Source: an uncultured Methylococcaceae bacterium
Lineage (GTDB): Bacteria > Pseudomonadota > Gammaproteobacteria > Methylococcales > Methylomonadaceae
Direction: 5' to 3'
DNA: 64,000 bases
NCBI GenBank assembly: GCA_903917345.1
Contig: CAIXAE010000012.1
Coordinates: 1 to 64,000, forward strand
In this document: piece by piece, positions 54,278-62,906 of the stretch
Layout of the letters: each line of letters starts with the position of its first letter
Position numbering within the stretch: position 1 is the stretch's first letter
Position numbers and translations under genes: made by a program
The notes under the pieces: model-generated
What the model saw: only the letters and a program-made list of their open reading frames with translations
Database searches by the model: none
Told to the model about the DNA's origin: nothing

Positions 54278-56215
54278 ATGTTCAGAAAGATAACACTGTT
54301 CAGCGTTGTATTAACAGCAATCATTATCATATTAGGATCAATTACTCGGGTAAGCGATGTATACACGAGTCTAATTGATCAAAACTTAATTAAACTATTA
54401 AAAGGTCAAGCCCACGATTATTTAACAGGTACTCTAGGAGTATCGGTTGTATTGTTAAGCGTACTCTCATGGCGTCAAAAAGACTATAAAACAAGATTAG
54501 TTTTAAACACCTCATTCGTTCTACTTTTGGTTGCATTACAAGCGGCACTTGGATACTGGGCAGGGGATTTATTAAGCTATCCCATCATAATAACGTTGCA
54601 CGTGTTGCTAGGCTTGTTTACTTTCTGGAATCTTTACAGTGTCTATTTGTATACAGATCCAGAATTAGAAACTAAAGAAACAAACAGTCCAAGGTTATGG
54701 GTATCGACTCTCAGTCGAGTTGCAATGTTATTTTTATTAACTCAGATAGCTTTAGGCATTTGGGTGAGTACAAATCATGCAGGTTTGGCTTGTGTAGGCT
54801 TTCCACAATGCAATGGTCAATGGTTTCCACGAGCAGACTTTGCTAGTGCACTTGATGTATTTAGAGGATTGATTAATCAATATAACGGCATCATTTCTTA
54901 TGATGCTCAGGTGGCAGTTAATTGGATACATAGAGTATTTACTTTAGCCGTATTTATAGTGCTCAGTGCTGTCTTGTTTGTTTCCACATCTAGTGCATCA
55001 TCTCAAACAGTTAAGAAATCAGGCCTTGTGCTTGGTTCTTTATTGTTCTTATTGATAGTTTTAGAAATACTTGCAATTAAACACAATCTACCTTTATGGA
55101 TAGGTGTTGTGCATCATATGGTTGCCGCACTAATGATGCTTCCGCTTATAGCGATAAATTTTTATGCACGCATTAACCAAGGGGTTTATCTTCGCCAAGA
55201 AACAACAGTTATTACCCAGCCAGTCACAACAGAAGTCACAGAGACTCCTTCAACTGCAGATGCTGGATTTGAGGAGTATGTTGAGCCTTTACCTGAGTCT
55301 TTATATCTAAGACTTAAATCACAGTTAAAAAGAACACGCTCAGGGTTAAGTGGCATCTTGGCGGGTTTGCCTTTAGGCTCAAAAGATATTAATGATGAGT
55401 TACTAGAAGAAATTGAAGCAAATCTGTTAATGGCGGATGTCGGAATTGATGCCACAACCGAAATTATTAGGCATTTAACCAATAATTTAGAGCGTCATGA
55501 GTTAAAAGATGGCGAGGCTCTTACTAAGGCGTTAAAAGAAGAGTTATATAGAATATTAAAACCGTGTAGCCAAACTTTACAAATTCCCCAGCAAGATGAG
55601 CCTTTTGTCATTTTAGTCGTGGGAGTTAATGGAGCGGGAAAAACGACAACCATTGGCAAATTAGCTAAACGCTTACAAGCACAAGGTCATAGTGTTATGT
55701 TGGCTGCGGGTGATACGTTTAGAGCGGCCGCAGTTGAGCAATTACAGGTATGGGGTGAACGTAATAATATTCCTGTCGTTGCGCAACATACAGGTGCAGA
55801 CTCGGCCTCAGTTATTTTTGATGGTCTACAATCAGCAAAAGCAAAAGGCATTGATGTTTTGATTGCTGATACCGCTGGGCGTTTACATACTAAATCCAAC
55901 TTGATGGAAGAGTTAAAGAAAATTAAGCGGATTATGGGAAAAATTGATGAGGCGGCGCCTCACGAAGTGTTATTAGTCCTTGATGCGGGTACGGGTCAAA
56001 ATGCACTATCTCAAGCAAAATTGTTTAATGAAACGGTTTCCTTGTCTGGGTTAGTTTTAACTAAGTTGGATGGTACGGCGAAAGGTGGCGTCATCTTTGC
56101 ATTGGCTAAACATACCGGGACACCGATTCGTTTTATTGGAATTGGTGAGGGTATTGATGATTTGCAAGATTTTGATGCTGAGCTCTTTGTTGAAGCCTTA
56201 TTTGTGAAAGAATAA
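54278..56215 (+). CDS. ctaA-ftsY: Fusion of heme A synthase (CtaA/COX15) and SRP receptor FtsY
   Basis: One 645-codon frame codes for two proteins normally separate. Residues 1-300 are heme A synthase, which turns heme O into heme A: eight hydrophobic helices and heme histidines at H46 (QAHDYLTG), H108 (TLHVLLG), H218 (NWIHRVF) and H279/H280 (VVHHMVA), plus C172 and C178 in the second-half loop. The first helix-pair loop is shorter than usual. Residues 301-340 are an acidic, Thr-rich linker. Residues 342-645 are FtsY: N domain, G domain with GVNGAGKTTTIGKL (449-462), AGDTFRAAAVEQL, DTAGR and TKLDGTAKGG. No in-frame ATG, GTG or TTG lies between the last CtaA helix and the FtsY N domain, so FtsY cannot obviously be made alone. 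Its stop overlaps ftsE (TAATG). Confidence 0.93.
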   Translation: MFRKITLFSVVLTAIIIILGSITRVSDVYTSLIDQNLIKLLKGQAHDYLTGTLGVSVVLLSVLSWRQKDYKTRLVLNTSFVLLLVALQAALGYWAGDLLSYPIIITLHVLLGLFTFWNLYSVYLYTDPELETKETNSPRLWVSTLSRVAMLFLLTQIALGIWVSTNHAGLACVGFPQCNGQWFPRADFASALDVFRGLINQYNGIISYDAQVAVNWIHRVFTLAVFIVLSAVLFVSTSSASSQTVKKSGLVLGSLLFLLIVLEILAIKHNLPLWIGVVHHMVAALMMLPLIAINFYARINQGVYLRQETTVITQPVTTEVTETPSTADAGFEEYVEPLPESLYLRLKSQLKRTRSGLSGILAGLPLGSKDINDELLEEIEANLLMADVGIDATTEIIRHLTNNLERHELKDGEALTKALKEELYRILKPCSQTLQIPQQDEPFVILVVGVNGAGKTTTIGKLAKRLQAQGHSVMLAAGDTFRAAAVEQLQVWGERNNIPVVAQHTGADSASVIFDGLQSAKAKGIDVLIADTAGRLHTKSNLMEELKKIKRIMGKIDEAAPHEVLLVLDAGTGQNALSQAKLFNETVSLSGLVLTKLDGTAKGGVIFALAKHTGTPIRFIGIGEGIDDLQDFDAELFVEALFVKE

Positions 56216-56877
56216 TGACGATGATTGATTTTTCTAATGTCACTAAACGTTATGAAGAAACAGGTGATGTTTTGCGTAATGTCAGCTTTGAACTCGAAAA
56301 GGGCGAAATGGCTTTCCTTACTGGACATTCGGGTGCAGGCAAAAGTACTTTATTACGGCTAATAGCGGCAATGGAGCGTTGTAGTCGCGGCCAAATTATT
56401 GTTGATGGTGAAGATTTAAGTCTTGCAAAAGAAAGTCAGTTGCCTTTTATTAGAAGAAAAATGGGCTTTATTTACCAAGATTATAAATTGCTACATGATA
56501 GAACGGTTTTTGATAATGTAGCCTTACCTTTGATTATTGCGGGTTATGGGCATCAAGAAGTCAGTCGGCGGGTAAGAGCGTCGTTGGAAAAGGTGGGTCT
56601 GCAAGGCAAAGAAAAAAAATACCCTTTAGCCTTATCTGGGGGAGAGCAACAACGAGTGGGTATAGCGCGAGCTGTTGTTAATAAACCGCCCATCATTATT
56701 GCTGATGAACCCACAGGCAACTTGGACCCTGACTTGTCAGCAGAAATTATGAATTTATTTCGCCAATTTCAACAAGTAGGCGTAACAATCTTAATCGCAA
56801 CACATGATATTTCTTTAATTTCTCAAATGAATAACCGTGTCTTAAAGTTAGATCATGGACAACTGGTGCAGAGTTAA
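56215..56877 (+). CDS. ftsE: Cell division ATP-binding protein FtsE
   Basis: ABC-type ATPase that with FtsX regulates septal peptidoglycan hydrolases. The 220 residues carry Walker A GHSGAGKST, signature LSGGEQQRVGIARA and Walker B IIIADEPTGNLD. It is coupled to the CtaA-FtsY gene by a one-base overlap; an ATG two codons later is also possible. Confidence 0.97.
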   Translation: MTMIDFSNVTKRYEETGDVLRNVSFELEKGEMAFLTGHSGAGKSTLLRLIAAMERCSRGQIIVDGEDLSLAKESQLPFIRRKMGFIYQDYKLLHDRTVFDNVALPLIIAGYGHQEVSRRVRASLEKVGLQGKEKKYPLALSGGEQQRVGIARAVVNKPPIIIADEPTGNLDPDLSAEIMNLFRQFQQVGVTILIATHDISLISQMNNRVLKLDHGQLVQS

Positions 56878-56880
56878 CAT

Positions 56881-57900
56881 ATGAAGCGCGTTAATAAGAA
56901 TCGTATAAAAAAAGATCCGCCGATAAAGCAAGTTAAGCAGGAAAATAAACAAACCGCATTATCGGGGGGCGGTTACAACGATAAAGTGATTGCCTATCGA
57001 GATTTGCATATACATGCGTTATTTTCAAGTCTGGGGCGCATGATTGCAACACCGTTCAGTTCAATTATGACGATTGCTGTTTTAGCCATCGCCATTTCAT
57101 TAGCTACCGGTTTTTATGTTGTCGTTGCCAATATTCATCAATTAACAGGCAGTTTGGAAACCAGCAATCAAATTTCATTATTTCTTAGAGAGGATGTCTC
57201 TGATACACATGCCAAAAAAGTGGTGGAAAATATTCGAGCTAATCAAAGTGTCCAGAGTGTCAAATTAATCACTAAGGAACAGGCTTTAGAAGAGTTTAAA
57301 GAATACAGCGGTTTTGGCGATGCCATCAATACGATAAAGAAGAACCCATTGCCTATCGTGTTACAGGTTTTGCCAAAAAATGCCTTAGATGAAAAGCAAG
57401 GTTTAGACGATTTATTAAAGAGCTTTAAGCAATTGCCAGAAGTTGATTTTGCTCAATTAGATTTGCAGTGGGTGGATCGCTTGCAAGCCATTATAGATGT
57501 GGCACAGTTATTTGCATCGTTATTAAATATTTTATTGGCCGCCGCCGTCTTATTTATTATTGGTAACACTGTGCGCTTAGAGTTTTATAGTCGGCGTGCT
57601 GAAGTAGTTATCTCTAAACTAGTAGGGGCGACCAATGCTTTTATTAGAAGACCGTTTTTATATACCGGTTTTTGGATGGGATTTATTTCTGGGGTTAGCG
57701 CTTGGTTTATTGTGACTATCTTAATGTTAATTTTAAGAAGTTCGGTGGAGCGATTATCGGGGCTTTATGATGGTGCCATGCATTTGTTATTTTTAGATTT
57801 TGCCGAAACACTGTTTTTAATCACTGCTTCTTCTCTCTTGGGTGTGTTAGGTGCCTGGGCGGTTTTATATTGCGAGCTTCGGTCTGCCAAGTCTCAGTAA
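56881..57900 (+). CDS. ftsX: Cell division protein FtsX
   Basis: Membrane partner of FtsE, 339 residues. A long basic N-terminus (about 45 residues) precedes the first helix; the periplasmic domain (about 85-205) and three more helices follow. RAEVVISKLVGATNAFIRRPFLYTG is the family's cytoplasmic coupling segment. It is 3 bases after ftsE. Confidence 0.95.
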   Translation: MKRVNKNRIKKDPPIKQVKQENKQTALSGGGYNDKVIAYRDLHIHALFSSLGRMIATPFSSIMTIAVLAIAISLATGFYVVVANIHQLTGSLETSNQISLFLREDVSDTHAKKVVENIRANQSVQSVKLITKEQALEEFKEYSGFGDAINTIKKNPLPIVLQVLPKNALDEKQGLDDLLKSFKQLPEVDFAQLDLQWVDRLQAIIDVAQLFASLLNILLAAAVLFIIGNTVRLEFYSRRAEVVISKLVGATNAFIRRPFLYTGFWMGFISGVSAWFIVTILMLILRSSVERLSGLYDGAMHLLFLDFAETLFLITASSLLGVLGAWAVLYCELRSAKSQ

Positions 57901-57919
57901 AAAATGGCGATAAAAATTA

Positions 57920-57946
57920 TTAGCACTCTTTATTGGAGAGTGCTAA
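57920..57946 (+). promoter_or_regulatory. Perfect CIRCE operator (HrcA site) before rpoH
   Basis: TTAGCACTC-N9-GAGTGCTAA is the exact CIRCE consensus, bound by the heat-shock repressor HrcA. It lies 31 bases before the rpoH ATG, in the 77-base ftsX-rpoH gap. The hrcA gene is not in the window. Confidence 0.92.
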
Positions 57947-57977
57947 AATCGCAAAAAAGTTTTTACTTGGAGTTTGT

Positions 57978-58835
57978 ATGACTAACACATTAGCATTACC
58001 CGTTAATTTATCGGTTGGAACATTTGATGCTTATTTGAATTTAGTAAGATCAATGCCCAGATTAACGGTTGAAGAAGAGCGTGAGTTAACACTTAGATAC
58101 AGAGATGAAGGTGATTTAAGCGCGGCAAGAGAATTGGTCATGACCAATTTACGATTTGTGGTTCATGTCGCCAGAGGTTATAGCGGTTATGGGCTATCAA
58201 TGCCCGATATTATTCAAGAGGGTAATATTGGATTAATGAAGGCTGTTAAGCGCTTTGACCCGGATGTAGGCGTGCGATTAGTATCGTTTGCTGTACATTG
58301 GATTAAAGCGGAAATTCATGAGTATGTGATCAAAAACTGGGGCATTGTTAAAATTGCCACAACGAAAGCGCAGCGTAAATTGTTTTTTAATTTACGTAAA
58401 TCAAAACAAGATTTGGGTTGGTTGTCTAATGCGGAGGCCATGGCTCTAGCAGAAAACTTGAATGTTGATTTAAGTGATGTTTATGAAATGGAGAAACGTT
58501 TAAGTAGTCATGACATGTCTTTTGATATGCCAACAGACGAATCTTCTGAAGAAACAGCGTTTTACCCTGCTAATTACTTAGAACAATACGGTGCTGATCC
58601 TTCTGAATTGTTAGAAAATGCAGACTGGGAAGATCATGGTCAAGACTTGTTATCTGAAGCAATGGCAAAATTAGATGCGCGTAGCTTTGATATTTTAACT
58701 AGTCGTTGGTTGGCAGAAGATAAAGCGACATTACATGAATTGGCTGAGAAATATAATGTATCAGCTGAAAGAATTAGGCAGTTAGAGCAAAATGCAATGA
58801 AGAAGATTAAGGCATCTATAACCTTAGCTGCATAA
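57978..58835 (+). CDS. rpoH: Heat-shock sigma factor RpoH (sigma-32)
   Basis: Alternative sigma factor for heat-shock genes, 285 residues. Region 2 reads NLRFVVHVARGYSGYGLSMPDIIQEGNIGLMKAVKRFDPDVGVRL split around the core-binding helix, and the RpoH box QRKLFFNLRKSK is present near 130. Region 4 ends in HELAEKYNVSAERIRQLEQNAMKKI. ATG 57978 has GGAG 6 bases upstream; the frame is open earlier but would run through the CIRCE element. A terminator follows. Confidence 0.97.
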   Translation: MTNTLALPVNLSVGTFDAYLNLVRSMPRLTVEEERELTLRYRDEGDLSAARELVMTNLRFVVHVARGYSGYGLSMPDIIQEGNIGLMKAVKRFDPDVGVRLVSFAVHWIKAEIHEYVIKNWGIVKIATTKAQRKLFFNLRKSKQDLGWLSNAEAMALAENLNVDLSDVYEMEKRLSSHDMSFDMPTDESSEETAFYPANYLEQYGADPSELLENADWEDHGQDLLSEAMAKLDARSFDILTSRWLAEDKATLHELAEKYNVSAERIRQLEQNAMKKIKASITLAA

Positions 58836-58856
58836 TAATAAACTATTTGTATTATC

Positions 58857-58895
58857 AAAAAAGGGCTTAGCGATTTAATCGCTAAGCCCTTTTTT
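58857..58895. terminator. Terminator after rpoH
   Basis: AAAAAAGGGCTTAGCGAT and its complement form a perfect 18-bp hairpin over a 3-base loop, ending in a T-run. The A-run on the other side lets it also serve the convergent gene at 58924. Confidence 0.92.
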
Positions 58896-58923
58896 GTTGT
58901 GGTTGCTTAAATGCCTCTAAAGC

Positions 58924-59160
58924 TTACGCCGGGTTAAGCAGGGTCAGGACTGTTTGCGCTTGTTCAGCCGCCTCATGTCCAAGGCTGGTTAAATAACCGC
59001 CGTCTTCTTGTGTAACTAGGCCTTTGGCAAAGAGACGTTTAGTGGCTTCAATATATTCTGGTGCTGCTGTTTTGTGTACCTTAATTCCTTCTTGTGTTGT
59101 ACTGAGGTTGTAGCGAACCAAAATATTTATTTCATCTACAAGGTCTTGTGTGTATGGCAT
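58924..59160 (-). CDS. TIGR02647 family protein
   Basis: Small helical protein of 78 residues: TQDLVDEINILVRYNLST, TQEGIKVHKTAAPEYIEATK, then RLFAKGLVTQEDGGYLTSLG and EAAEQAQTVLTLL. This is the TIGR02647 pattern, confined mainly to gammaproteobacteria. A winged-helix-like shape is plausible but the function is unknown. Confidence 0.82.
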   Translation of the reverse strand: MPYTQDLVDEINILVRYNLSTTQEGIKVHKTAAPEYIEATKRLFAKGLVTQEDGGYLTSLGHEAAEQAQTVLTLLNPA

Positions 59161-59257
59161 TATTATTCCTTAAATTCATCACTAGAGACTGTCATCATAA
59201 AACTATTTCCCTTAACTGAGTAAGTTTTTTTGATTATATATTTTAAACAGACATTAA

Positions 59258-59581
59258 TTAGTAACGTTTAACAGTCGGGTCACATTGACAAGACCATGCG
59301 TCAATACCGCCAGATAAATTAGCCACATTTTTAAAGCCAGAATGAACGAGGTAGCTGGCGGCTTGTTGACTTCTCATGCCATGATGGCAAATCACAATAA
59401 TTTCTATGTCAGGATTCAGTTCATTTAAGCGGTCAGGCACTTGTCTAAGGGGAATTAATACGCTATTGGCAATGTGAGTGTAGTCGTATTCTGTAACTTC
59501 ACGGACATCTAATAAAAATAACGCTTCATTCTGTGCGAGTTTTTGCTGCAGGTCAGTGGCTGATAGTTGTTTTACTGTCAT
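59258..59581 (-). CDS. Rhodanese-like protein
   Basis: Single-domain rhodanese of 107 residues that could transfer sulfane sulfur. The active cysteine is C65 in IIVICHHGMRSQQAASYL; LLDVREVTEYDYTHI is the CH2A motif. A second C-terminal cysteine pair (SCQCDPTVKRY) is present. ATG 59581 has AAGGA six bases upstream and is preferred to an earlier start that would add 8 residues. Confidence 0.9.
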   Translation of the reverse strand: MTVKQLSATDLQQKLAQNEALFLLDVREVTEYDYTHIANSVLIPLRQVPDRLNELNPDIEIIVICHHGMRSQQAASYLVHSGFKNVANLSGGIDAWSCQCDPTVKRY

Positions 59582-59738
59582 AGGAATCCTTGGGTAATCT
59601 CTCAAGATGTTAGTTAATAAAGGGTGTTAAGTTAAATTTAGCAACAAAAGTGTAATAATGCCAATAAAACTTGCTTATTAGGGCGCATTCTGATAAAAAT
59701 GTCCGGTTTTTATTTATCCAGTCTTTAGGAGTTAATGG

Positions 59739-60173
59739 ATGACAGATAGTACCAAATCGACTGCTTCACCCTTCAGTTTTAAGCCTTATGTTGAGGTACA
59801 AGATGAAGAGTACATGAGTGAGTCGCAATTAAAGCATTTTGAAGCGATCTTGAAGAACTGGAAAGCTGAGTTAATGCACGAAGTAGATCGTACTGTAACG
59901 CATATGAAAGATGATGCGGCTAACTTTCCTGATCCCAATGATCGAGCCACTCAAGAGTCAGAATTTAGTCTTGAATTAAGAACGCGTGATCGTGAGCGTA
60001 AACTGATTAAAAAAATTGACGAATCACTTAAAGAAATTGAATCAGGTGACTATGGCTTCTGTGAAGCCTGTGGTATCGAAATTGGCATCCGTCGTCTTGA
60101 AGCACGTCCAACAGCTAGTCTTTGCATAGACTGCAAGACTTTAGATGAAATTAGGGAAAAACAAATGGGTTAA
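59739..60173 (+). CDS. dksA: RNA polymerase-binding transcription factor DksA
   Basis: Acts with ppGpp in the secondary channel of RNA polymerase. The coiled-coil (about 30-105) has the tip residues D65 and D68 (FPDPNDRATQE). The zinc site is C108, C111, C129 and C132. AGGAG lies 7 bases before the ATG. It precedes gluQ, as in E. coli. Confidence 0.97.
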   Translation: MTDSTKSTASPFSFKPYVEVQDEEYMSESQLKHFEAILKNWKAELMHEVDRTVTHMKDDAANFPDPNDRATQESEFSLELRTRDRERKLIKKIDESLKEIESGDYGFCEACGIEIGIRRLEARPTASLCIDCKTLDEIREKQMG

Positions 60174-60184
60174 ACGCGTTTAAC

Positions 60185-61069
60185 GTGTTTGAAAAAACCA
60201 ATTATATCGGCCGGTTTGCACCTTCTCCTACCGGCCCCCTGCATTTAGGCTCCTTATATACCGCTTTAGCTAGTTTTCTTGATGCCAAATATCATCAGGG
60301 TCAATGGTTATTGCGCATTGATGATCTTGATATCCCCCGAAACATAACAGGCGCTGCCGCGCAAATTTTAAGCACGCTAGAGACTTTTGGTTTGCATTGG
60401 GATGCGGTCGTGGCTTATCAGAGCGATTCTTTAAGCATTTATGAAAATGCTCTGACTAAATTAGCGAGCTCTCAAATGATTTACCCTTGCATTTGTAGTC
60501 GCAAAACATTGGCGACTGAGGGTGATTGTCATTGCTTAGAAAAAAAAATTGATCTTAACGCTCCCCATGCTTACCGTGTTAAAGCCGATCAACGACTCAT
60601 TGAGTTTAATGATCAATTACAGGGAACCATTATTAGCAACATGGTTGAGCAAGACGATTTTATATTAAAAAGAAAAGATCAAATTGTGGCTTATCAATTT
60701 GCCGTGGTGCTTGATGACGCTTTCCAGGGTGTTAATCATGTGGTACGAGGCTATGATTTATTAGCGTTGACGCCTAAACAAATTTACCTTCAAAAACTCT
60801 TAGGGTTAGCAACGCCCGCGTATATGCATGTGCCCATCATCATGGATGCTCAGGGCTTTAAATTAAGTAAACAAACCTTGGCAGCGGCAGTTAGTTTAAA
60901 AGAGCCTCAGAGGATTATTTTTCAGTTATTGCAATTATTAAGGCAAAGCCCACCGCAGGCGCTTAAAAATTCGACTTTGAGTGAGTTATTAGCATGGGCG
61001 ATTAAGCATTGGAGCCCTGAGCATCTTAAAAACTGTCATTCGATTAATCAATTTGCCGAGCCGTCATGA
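60185..61069 (+). CDS. gluQ: Glutamyl-Q tRNA(Asp) synthetase
   Basis: A truncated glutamyl-tRNA synthetase paralogue (294 residues, no anticodon domain) that attaches glutamate to the queuosine of tRNA-Asp. GRFAPSPTGPLHLGSLYTALAS is the class I HIGH-type motif, YPCICSRKTL...CHCLE the zinc site and FKLSKQTLA the KMSKS-type loop. GTG start. It overlaps queG by 4 bases. Confidence 0.95.
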   Translation: MFEKTNYIGRFAPSPTGPLHLGSLYTALASFLDAKYHQGQWLLRIDDLDIPRNITGAAAQILSTLETFGLHWDAVVAYQSDSLSIYENALTKLASSQMIYPCICSRKTLATEGDCHCLEKKIDLNAPHAYRVKADQRLIEFNDQLQGTIISNMVEQDDFILKRKDQIVAYQFAVVLDDAFQGVNHVVRGYDLLALTPKQIYLQKLLGLATPAYMHVPIIMDAQGFKLSKQTLAAAVSLKEPQRIIFQLLQLLRQSPPQALKNSTLSELLAWAIKHWSPEHLKNCHSINQFAEPS

Positions 61070-62142
61070 ATACAGTAACTATGCAGCACCTAGCGTTGCA
61101 AATTAAACAATGGGGACAAGCCTTAGGCTTTCAACAGGTTGGTATTACGGATACGGATTTGTCAGAAGCAGAGCAACATTTGCAAACTTGGTTAGCTAAA
61201 GGCTATCAAGGTGAGATGGATTATATGAATAGACACGGTTTAAAACGTAGTCGCCCTGAGTTATTACATGAAGGTACGGTTCGTGTAATTTCAGTGCGCA
61301 TGGATTATCAAACCGAAGCCGCAGAATCAATGCATCAGCAATTAGATGATCCCACAGCGGCTTACATATCTCGATATGCGTTAGGACGAGATTATCACAA
61401 ATTAATGCGTAATCGTTTGCAAAAGTTAGTCGATAAAATCCATGCAGAACTCAATTTAACAACAGACGCCGAGGTGTTCAAATTAGATATGCGTCCGTTC
61501 GTAGATAGTGCGCCGGTATTAGAAAAAGCCATAGCAGAAAAGGCTGGTTTAGGTTGGATAGGTAAGCATAGTAATGTTATTAACCGCAAAGCCGGCTCAT
61601 GGTTCTTTTTAGGAGAAATCTATACCGCATTACCTTTGCCGATCGATGAGGTCAGTTCATCCCATTGCGGTGATTGCACAGCATGTCTCAGTATTTGCCC
61701 CACACAAGCCATTGTTGCGCCGTATCAAGTGGATGCGCGTCGTTGCGTATCTTATTTAACCATAGAGCTGCATGGGGCTATTCCTGAGGAATATCGACCC
61801 TTAATTGGCAATCGTATATACGGCTGTGATGATTGTCAGGTAATTTGTCCTTGGAATCGGTTTGCAAAGCTGACAGCAGAGGCGGATTTTAATCCGAGAC
61901 GACAATTAAACACCCAACAATTATTAGATGTCTTTGCATGGACAGAAGATGTTTTCTTATTAAATACAGAAGGTTCAGCTATTCGCCGTATAGGTTATCA
62001 GCGCTGGTTAAGGAATATTGCAGTGGCCTTAGGGAATGCGCCCAAGTCTACCGAGGTAAAAGCTGCACTCATTGAAAAACTTAAAGACTGCTCAGACTTA
62101 GTTAAAGAACATGTGCTGTGGGCTTTAATGCAGCAAGAATAA
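61066..62142 (+). CDS. queG: Epoxyqueuosine reductase QueG
   Basis: Cobalamin and iron-sulfur enzyme for the last step of queuosine synthesis in tRNA. The 358 residues contain two 4Fe-4S sets (CGDCTACLSICPTQAIV and CDDCQVICPWN) and VDSAPVLEKAIAEKAGLGWIGKHSN typical of the reductive-dehalogenase-like fold. The C-terminal HEAT-like region is short. Overlap with gluQ couples making queuosine and glutamylating it. Confidence 0.96.
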   Translation: MNTVTMQHLALQIKQWGQALGFQQVGITDTDLSEAEQHLQTWLAKGYQGEMDYMNRHGLKRSRPELLHEGTVRVISVRMDYQTEAAESMHQQLDDPTAAYISRYALGRDYHKLMRNRLQKLVDKIHAELNLTTDAEVFKLDMRPFVDSAPVLEKAIAEKAGLGWIGKHSNVINRKAGSWFFLGEIYTALPLPIDEVSSSHCGDCTACLSICPTQAIVAPYQVDARRCVSYLTIELHGAIPEEYRPLIGNRIYGCDDCQVICPWNRFAKLTAEADFNPRRQLNTQQLLDVFAWTEDVFLLNTEGSAIRRIGYQRWLRNIAVALGNAPKSTEVKAALIEKLKDCSDLVKEHVLWALMQQE

Positions 62143-62143
62143 A

Positions 62144-62184
62144 TCCTCCCTATCATCACTCTATTAAATTTATGATAAGGAGGA
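62144..62184. terminator. Inverted repeat between convergent genes
   Basis: TCCTCCCTATCAT and ATGATAAGGAGGA form a 13-bp stem with one mismatch and a 15-base loop. No T-run, so termination is uncertain, but the place between two convergent stops suits a transcript end. Confidence 0.5.
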
Positions 62185-62192
62185 GGGATAAG

Positions 62193-62906
62193 TTAAGCGG
62201 TTATCAATTGCTTTTCTGATGCAGTAAAGAAGTTTTTAAAGTACGGCATAAAGCTAACGGTAGTAGGAATTGAATAAAAGCAATAAATAGCGGCGGCTTC
62301 ACCGGTTGAAACCCCAAACACCCACTGTGGCATAAATAAGGTCATTAATGCCATAAAGCAATGATAACTGGCAATTTTGTAGTTATGCTTCCAAACAAAG
62401 CCACTGAGCGCTAGGCCAAATAAAGAGCCATGGGTGACAAGGGTGCCAAAGGCGCTGGTGATATGATAACCAATGTGATATTTGCCCATAAATAAACACG
62501 CCACCATATTGCCAATAAAGCTAGGTGTGGTATTAATCACTTGCCATTCTTTAGGTAAAAAGGCACATAAAATAAAGAAACCACTTAAACACGTGCCCAA
62601 GATTGTTGCTTTCTTAAGTGCGGTTTTATCATAAGAATAAGTCGCTAAAGCCGGCATAATAGCAAAGGCTTGTAAAGCAATATGGTAGGTGGATACTTCA
62701 CTTAAAAAGGCGTTAAGACCATAACCACATTGATCCGCTACGGGATAAGCGAAATATTGAATAAACTCCATCAGAGCAAAATGAAAAATAGCGTAAGCTC
62801 TTGCAGAGCGTACCCAAAAAGATTCAGTTTTATCTAGAAAAGTTACCCCTGAAGCCGCTAATCCAATAACCCCTAATCCTAGCGACATATCAGCACTAAA
62901 ACACAT
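62193..62906 (-). CDS. DUF6629-type membrane protein
   Basis: Integral membrane protein of 237 residues with about seven helices. It begins MCFSADMSLGLGVIG, a hallmark of the DUF6629 family, and contains ALMEFIQYFAYP near residue 50. The start at 62906 is set by GGAGGA five bases before it; a GTG 15 bases upstream would put that site inside the gene. The function is unknown. Confidence 0.8.
   Translation of the reverse strand: MCFSADMSLGLGVIGLAASGVTFLDKTESFWVRSARAYAIFHFALMEFIQYFAYPVADQCGYGLNAFLSEVSTYHIALQAFAIMPALATYSYDKTALKKATILGTCLSGFFILCAFLPKEWQVINTTPSFIGNMVACLFMGKYHIGYHITSAFGTLVTHGSLFGLALSGFVWKHNYKIASYHCFMALMTLFMPQWVFGVSTGEAAAIYCFYSIPTTVSFMPYFKNFFTASEKQLITA

Noticed and set aside
57933-57977. 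Upstream TTG start for rpoH
   Set aside because: It lies inside the CIRCE operator; ATG 57978 has a good ribosome site and the usual N-terminus.
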